Source: an uncultured Clostridia bacterium (GTDB lineage Bacteria; Bacillota; Clostridia; UMGS1810). Taken from it: a stretch of DNA of 64,000 nt. Shown here piece by piece: positions 59,863 through 64,000 of the stretch (the stretch's first letter is position 1; each line of letters begins with the position of its first letter). The DNA is taken from assembly GCA_934481345.1 (NCBI GenBank), contig CAKSPF010000001.1:434001-498000 (forward strand). Direction: 5' to 3'. The position numbers were made by a program, and so were the translations under genes. The notes under the pieces were generated by a model. That model ran no database searches. It worked only from the letters and a program-made list of their open reading frames with translations, and had not been told where the DNA came from.

Positions 59863-60816
59863 TTATATACGGCTGTCCGCAAAAGGTACCGTTTCGACCT
59901 CAAAGCTTTTTCCGTTTAAATAGCTCAGAATATTTTCGTCGGAAAAATCAAACATGAGCTTATATGAATAAAGAGCCTGTATTTTCATTCCGAGTTCTTT
60001 GTTCACTTCGTTTTTACCGTATTTTCCGTCACCGGCAAGCGGATGCCCTATTGAGGCAAAATGCGCCCTTATCTGGTGCGTGCGCCCGGTGAGAAGCTCT
60101 ACCTCAACCAGACTTGTCAGACGGTTTTCTTTTATAACGCGGTATTTTGTGAGAATTGTCTTGCCGTCCGGAACCGGAGAATTATGTATGTACACTCTGT
60201 TCTGAGAAGTGTTTTTTACCAGATAGCCCTTGAGGGTGTCCTGCTTTTTGTCAAGCTTTCCGCATACAAGGCACAGATAAAACTTTTTTATTTCTCTCGA
60301 CTTTATTTTTTCGTTAAGCACCCTGAGCGATGCCGCATTTTTTGCGCCTATCACTATTCCGCCCGTGTTTCTGTCTATTCTGTTGCACAGAGCCGGCACG
60401 AAAGAATTTTCATCATCGGGATTGTACTCCCCTTTTTGGTACAAATACGCTTTCATGTGGTTCAAAAGCGTATTTACCTTTTCGTTTTCGTCCTCGTGCA
60501 CGATTACTCCGGGGCTTTTGTCCATCAGAATTATATTTTCGTCCTCATAAACAATTTTAAGGCTCGGAGCTGTAATTTTCATGAAGCTCACACGCTCGTC
60601 AGGCACTTCAAAAAATTCGTCGTTTATATACAGCTCCAGCTTGTCGCCGCTTTTAAGACTGTAATTTATTTCGCTTTTTTTGCCGTTTACCTTGATACGT
60701 TTTTTGCGAATACCTTTGTATATAAGGCTTTTTGGCATATTCTTAAAATACTTGCCCAGAAATTTATCAAGCCTCTGTCCGGCGTCGTTTTCATTAATAA
60801 TAACCGTTTTCATCAT
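59863..60816 (-). CDS. RluD-family pseudouridine synthase with S4 domain
   Basis: 317 residues. An N-terminal S4 RNA-binding domain ('AGQRLDKFLGKYFKNMPKSL', 'IRKKRIKVNGKK') precedes the RluA/RluC/RluD catalytic domain with 'ALCNRIDRNTGGIVIGAK', where the Asp is the catalytic residue, and 'VELLTGRTHQIRAHFASIGH'. It isomerises uridines in 23S rRNA; the exact site (RluC- or RluD-like) is open. The start is ATG 60816 or 60813, 9 bases after the LarC-like gene stop. Confidence 0.92.
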   Translation of the reverse strand: MMKTVIINENDAGQRLDKFLGKYFKNMPKSLIYKGIRKKRIKVNGKKSEINYSLKSGDKLELYINDEFFEVPDERVSFMKITAPSLKIVYEDENIILMDKSPGVIVHEDENEKVNTLLNHMKAYLYQKGEYNPDDENSFVPALCNRIDRNTGGIVIGAKNAASLRVLNEKIKSREIKKFYLCLVCGKLDKKQDTLKGYLVKNTSQNRVYIHNSPVPDGKTILTKYRVIKENRLTSLVEVELLTGRTHQIRAHFASIGHPLAGDGKYGKNEVNKELGMKIQALYSYKLMFDFSDENILSYLNGKSFEVETVPFADSRI

Positions 60817-60825
60817 TGTTCTCCG

Positions 60826-61614
60826 CTATTTTATTATTGCTGCAAATTCGTCCGCAAACTCCGCCGTCATGTCGCTGCTTTCAAACATATGCTCCAAATC
60901 CGTATCGCGGTGCTCGCCGAGAACGGTTCTGATAAGGTTCGGCATACTGTAATCCTTTGCTCCCGCACCGTAGCCTGTTTTTATAATATCCATCTGCGGC
61001 ATGGGGCCGTATTCGTTGACAATTGTACTCAAAAAAGCCGCACTCCAAGGCGGAATAAGCTCATTTTGAATGTCAAAGCAGTCAAACGGTATCTTCAAAC
61101 GCTTAAGTATTTCCAGCGTAACAGGCGACGGAATTATTGCCGTAGGTTCTTCCTCCGTGTCAATTCCGCTGCCCTCTCTCAGATGCGAACAGATTACATA
61201 ATCGGTATTCAGCTGCTTTATGGCAAGCAGTGCTGCATATGATGTGCATATTTCGCCAAGAAGCCGCGGCTTGCTTACCGATTTATCCGCAAGCGGTGAA
61301 GAAAAAACTGCGTCCGCATACGTTTGCGCCGTTCTTACAAGCTGCGCACGGCATATGCTTTCCGACGCCGCCATATCCGTAAATGCGGCAATATCACTGC
61401 ATGCGACGAATTCCGCACTTTGGTTTATATTTATATCGGCGCGCAGTGCCTCTATAGCACAGCGTTTCACATCTGCTTTTTTTATTTCTGCCTCCGGGCA
61501 GATTTTTTTAATCTCCGCCTCAAGTATTCCCGGCTCCGCACCCATATTTATAAGCGCGCCGAGAAACATTGATACGTCAAATCCGCAAAAGCAGTCCGCA
61601 TATAGGATTTTCAT
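60826..61614 (-). CDS. Divergent LarC-like protein, N-terminal-type only
   Basis: 262 residues. The opening 'MKILYADCFCGFDVSMFLGAL' and the late 'GYGAGAKDYSMPNLIRTVLG' match the first part of LarC, the CTP-dependent nickel insertase for the nickel-pincer cofactor. The middle differs: the His-rich HxHR and EVHFHEVGA motifs of LarC are missing, and the C-terminal LarC2 half (about 150 residues) is absent. The next gene follows after 9 bases with no LarC2 in another frame. It may be a repurposed or inactive LarC relative; larA, larB and larE are not in the window. Confidence 0.7.
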   Translation of the reverse strand: MKILYADCFCGFDVSMFLGALINMGAEPGILEAEIKKICPEAEIKKADVKRCAIEALRADININQSAEFVACSDIAAFTDMAASESICRAQLVRTAQTYADAVFSSPLADKSVSKPRLLGEICTSYAALLAIKQLNTDYVICSHLREGSGIDTEEEPTAIIPSPVTLEILKRLKIPFDCFDIQNELIPPWSAAFLSTIVNEYGPMPQMDIIKTGYGAGAKDYSMPNLIRTVLGEHRDTDLEHMFESSDMTAEFADEFAAIIK

Positions 61615-61632
61615 AAATTCACTTCCGTAAAA

Positions 61633-62463
61633 TTACATTAACAATTCATTGATATGTGCTATCGCTTCATTTATTGCGCTGTGCGTAACGGTGGAAAGAT
61701 ACTTTTCGTCATACTCCAGCGCCTTCTGATAATACTCCTTCGCCTCTGCCAGCTCTCCGCGTTTTTCCAGAAGCGTACCGTAATTATAATACGGCTCGAT
61801 AAATTCGGGATTTTTCTCAAACAGTTCTTCATAAAGCTTGTGCGCTTCATCAAGCATACCGGATATTATATATGCCTGACCGAGATTATCCATTGTAATC
61901 ATATCGTCGGAGTTGTACTCCATTCCCTCTTTAGATAGCTCTATAGCCTTGTCGGTTTCGTTGTTTGCTATATAGAAATAACCGAGCGAACCGTAAAGCA
62001 TACTGTTTAAAAATCCGTCCGCATACAACTCCTCCATCTCCATTATTGCGTCATTCAGATTGCCTCTTTTCCAGTGAATAAGGGCAAGGTTAAAGTCCGC
62101 ATTTTTCAGATCCGCCTCTTTGAGCGCGTGTTTTCCGAGGTATGTCGTTTTGTTTATAATCCCCTCGGCTTCGTCCAAAAATCCGTTTCTGAGCAGCAGA
62201 TATGCATAAAGAAGCCTGCTCTTGGGACGGAGCATGCCCGTCTTTGACGCTCTCTCCATCCATTTGAGCCCTTCTGCGTGATTGCTCATGTACTTTCTGC
62301 TTCCTATAAGCATGAGTATGTCGGCACGAAAGATAAATGCCAGAATTGCAAGCGAAAGCACAAGCGCTCCCAAGGTTACAAATATATTGCCGAATACTGA
62401 CGCTATAAGAGTGACCGCTATCGGAAACAGAATACAAAGCAGCGGTAAAACAGCTTTTTTCAT
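61633..62463 (-). CDS. Membrane-anchored TPR-repeat protein
   Basis: 276 residues. Two N-terminal hydrophobic helices ('AVLPLLCILFPIAVTLIASV', 'VTLGALVLSLAILAFIF') are followed by about five tetratricopeptide repeats: 'FNLALIHWKRGNLNDAIMEM', 'YGSLGYFYIANNETDKAIEL', 'DNLGQAYIISGMLDEAHKLY' and 'YNYGTLLEKRGELAEAKEYY'. Protein-protein scaffold on the inner membrane face; no partner can be named. It lies between comM and the LarC-like gene on the same strand. Confidence 0.87.
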   Translation of the reverse strand: MKKAVLPLLCILFPIAVTLIASVFGNIFVTLGALVLSLAILAFIFRADILMLIGSRKYMSNHAEGLKWMERASKTGMLRPKSRLLYAYLLLRNGFLDEAEGIINKTTYLGKHALKEADLKNADFNLALIHWKRGNLNDAIMEMEELYADGFLNSMLYGSLGYFYIANNETDKAIELSKEGMEYNSDDMITMDNLGQAYIISGMLDEAHKLYEELFEKNPEFIEPYYNYGTLLEKRGELAEAKEYYQKALEYDEKYLSTVTHSAINEAIAHINELLM

Positions 62464-62485
62464 ATTATGTCATTCCTTTCAGATT

Positions 62486-64000
62486 TTAAAATTGAAATTT
62501 TTTGTCAAGAGTTCTGTATTGAATTGCTTCCGCAAGATGTTCAATCTTTATATTTTCACTTCCGTTAAGGTCCGCAATGGTTCTTGCCACCTTAAGAATA
62601 CGGCTGTGCGCCCTCGCACTCAGACCGAAGGTGTCAAACGCAGCTTTGAGTATTGACTTGCACTCGTCATCCAGAGCGCAGAATTTCTCTATCAGTGCCG
62701 AGTTTAGCTGTGCGTTGCAGTACAGCTTGAAATCCTTGTATCTCTCAAGCTGGATTTTCCTTGCGCGGTTTACCCGTTCACGGATTTTCGCCGAGCTCTC
62801 GCCGCGTCTGTCCGAGGAAAGCTCGTCATATTTTACGGCAGGTACTTCTATGTGCATGTCAAACCTGTCCAAAATCGGCCCGGATATTTTGCCGAGATAT
62901 TTTTGTATCTGACCGGGCGTGCAGGTGCATTCCCTTGTCGGGTCGCCGTAGTAACCGCATTTGCAGGGGTTCATGCTTGCTATAAGCATTACCGAGCTTG
63001 GAAATACCGCCGAGCCCGCCACTCTCGAAACGGTAAGGCATCCGTCCTCCAGAGGCTGGCGCATGGCTTCAACGGCGTCTTTCCTGAACTCCGGGAACTC
63101 GTCCAGAAAAAGCACTCCGCGGTGTGCCAGGCTCATTTCGCCCGGCTTCGGATTTGAGCCGCCGCCCGTTAGTCCCACGCTTGAAACGGTGTGATGCGGA
63201 CTGCGGAACGGTCTTTGCGTTATAAGCGGTGTGTCCGGCTTCAGCTTGCCGGCAATCGAATATATTTTCGTTACCTCCAGCGCTTCGTCAAACGACAAAT
63301 TCGGCAAAATTGACGGCAGACGTTTTGCAAGCATGGTTTTTCCAGAGCCGGGAGATCCTATCATAAGGCAGTTATGACCTCCCGCCGCGGCGATTTCCAG
63401 TGCTCTTTTCGCCGACTCCTGTCCCCGTACATCAGAGAAATCGTCCGCATATTTTTCCGTTGCCGCAAACAGAGCGTCAATGTCGGTAACCGTCTTTTCA
63501 ATGCATTTTTCTCCGCGCAGATGCAAAACGGCTTCGGCAAGGTTTTTTGCGCCGTATACCTCCACTCCCTCCGCAACGGAGGCCTCCTTTGCGTTTTCAC
63601 ACGGCAATATCAGCTTTTTTAACCCGTGACTTACGGCGGCAACCGCCGAGGGCAGCGCACCGTTCACACAGCGCAGTCCTCCGTCCAGCGCAAGCTCGCC
63701 TATAATAAGATACTCGGCAGCACATTCCGAGGGAATCTGTCCCGAAGCCGCCAGAATTGCAATGCTTATAGGCAGGTCGAGGTACACACCTTCTTTTTTA
63801 GTATTTGCCGGTGCAAGATTTACTATTATTTTTTTCTGAGGCAAAATAAAACCGCTGTTTTTAAGTGCGGATTTTATTCTTTCCTTAGATTCCTTAACTG
63901 CGGTATCGGGCAAGCCGACAATATCAATTCCCGGCAAGCCCTGACCTATATCCACTTCCACGTCGAGAATATATCCGTCAACTCCGGATATTCCGCATGA
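62486..64000 (-). CDS. comM: ComM/YifB-family Mg-chelatase-like ATPase, partial
   Basis: The frame covers 504 codons and passes off the right edge; the visible start of the window side reads SCGISGVDGY, so only a few N-terminal residues are missing. 'VDIGQGLPGIDIVGLPDTAV' is the LonC-like N-domain signature. Walker A is 'IGSPGSGKTMLAKRL', Walker B is 'GVLFLDEFPEF', with 'PCKCGYYGDPTRECTC' and a C-terminal helical lid 'LSARAHSRILKVARTIADL'. ComM is a hexameric helicase that promotes branch migration during natural transformation. Confidence 0.93.
   Translation of the reverse strand, partial: SCGISGVDGYILDVEVDIGQGLPGIDIVGLPDTAVKESKERIKSALKNSGFILPQKKIIVNLAPANTKKEGVYLDLPISIAILAASGQIPSECAAEYLIIGELALDGGLRCVNGALPSAVAAVSHGLKKLILPCENAKEASVAEGVEVYGAKNLAEAVLHLRGEKCIEKTVTDIDALFAATEKYADDFSDVRGQESAKRALEIAAAGGHNCLMIGSPGSGKTMLAKRLPSILPNLSFDEALEVTKIYSIAGKLKPDTPLITQRPFRSPHHTVSSVGLTGGGSNPKPGEMSLAHRGVLFLDEFPEFRKDAVEAMRQPLEDGCLTVSRVAGSAVFPSSVMLIASMNPCKCGYYGDPTRECTCTPGQIQKYLGKISGPILDRFDMHIEVPAVKYDELSSDRRGESSAKIRERVNRARKIQLERYKDFKLYCNAQLNSALIEKFCALDDECKSILKAAFDTFGLSARAHSRILKVARTIADLNGSENIKIEHLAEAIQYRTLDKKFQF

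Noticed and set aside
60061..61242. A 393-codon plus-strand frame opposite the pseudouridine synthase and LarC-like genes
   Set aside because: It is antisense to two well-supported genes, rich in Phe, Val and Arg as expected of a mirror frame, and shows no domain.
60817..61614. Programmed frameshift joining a LarC1 and a LarC2 half
   Set aside because: No LarC2-like sequence follows in any frame; the pseudouridine synthase gene starts 9 bases after the stop.
1..64000. CRISPR arrays, transposases, integrases, rRNA genes
   Set aside because: I looked for regularly spaced repeats and for these protein families and saw none in the window.

Overview
The window looks like a chromosomal segment from an anaerobic, probably gut-associated Clostridia (Firmicutes; an Oscillospiraceae-like relative is my guess). 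The evidence is strong AGGAGG ribosome sites, TTGACA/TATAAT-type promoters, lipoproteins, S-layer homology (SLH) domains, CUT1 sugar transporters of the LipO/LplB/YtcP type, copper-amine-oxidase-like surface domains, and short GC-rich GGAGGGATTGT repeats often seen in this group. No rRNA, complete tRNA, CRISPR array or transposase was found.

Layout. (1) 1-6022, minus strand: the front end of a prophage late operon (small and large terminase, portal, scaffold, N4-gp56-type capsid, head-tail connectors), cut by the window edge. A GC-rich repeat sits between portal and scaffold. (2) 6218-14690: a patchwork of stress and regulatory genes: two amino-thiazoline hydrolase paralogues, an HxlR regulator, a zinc macrodomain plus SirTM sirtuin pair, an NAD(P)-binding reductase, a Vat-like acetyltransferase, LysR and MerR-like regulators, a secreted flavodoxin lipoprotein, and the first copy of a DUF1273 (SLOG) cassette. 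(3) 14768-25319, minus strand: a tight nine-gene operon. In transcription order it encodes an amidohydrolase, a fumarate-reductase-like flavoprotein, AllH-, AllF- and AllG-like subunits (the E. coli oxamate carbamoyltransferase families), an acetate-kinase-like enzyme, an IlvD/EDD dehydratase, a KDPG-type aldolase and an SDR dehydrogenase. A divergent regulator with an unusual domain order lies at 25475. (4) 26634-28492: an aldose-1-epimerase-like gene and a second, nearly identical DUF1273 gene paired with a different DNA-binding protein. (5) 28611-59541, minus strand: a glycan-use locus with an ABC importer, two binding lipoproteins, very large secreted and SLH-anchored proteins, GH39-like, GH36-like, GH16 and other glycosidases, two sugar isomerase/epimerase genes and a membrane AraC sensor. 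(6) 59739-64000: housekeeping genes (pseudouridine synthase, LarC-like protein, TPR protein, ComM), with a tRNA-3'-end-like perfect inverted repeat at the boundary.

The most interesting candidate system is region 3. Oxalurate, substrate of the AllFGH family in E. coli, is isosteric with a 2,4-diketo-3-deoxy sugar acid, and oxamate is isosteric with pyruvate. The operon's dehydratase and SDR could make such a diketo acid. I therefore propose, as inference only, that the AllFGH-like complex cleaves it with phosphate to pyruvate plus an acyl phosphate, from which the acetate-kinase-like enzyme makes ATP. Secondary candidates are the two DUF1273 cassettes with swapped repressors, and the HxlR-controlled SirTM/macrodomain regulon with two matching operator-promoters.
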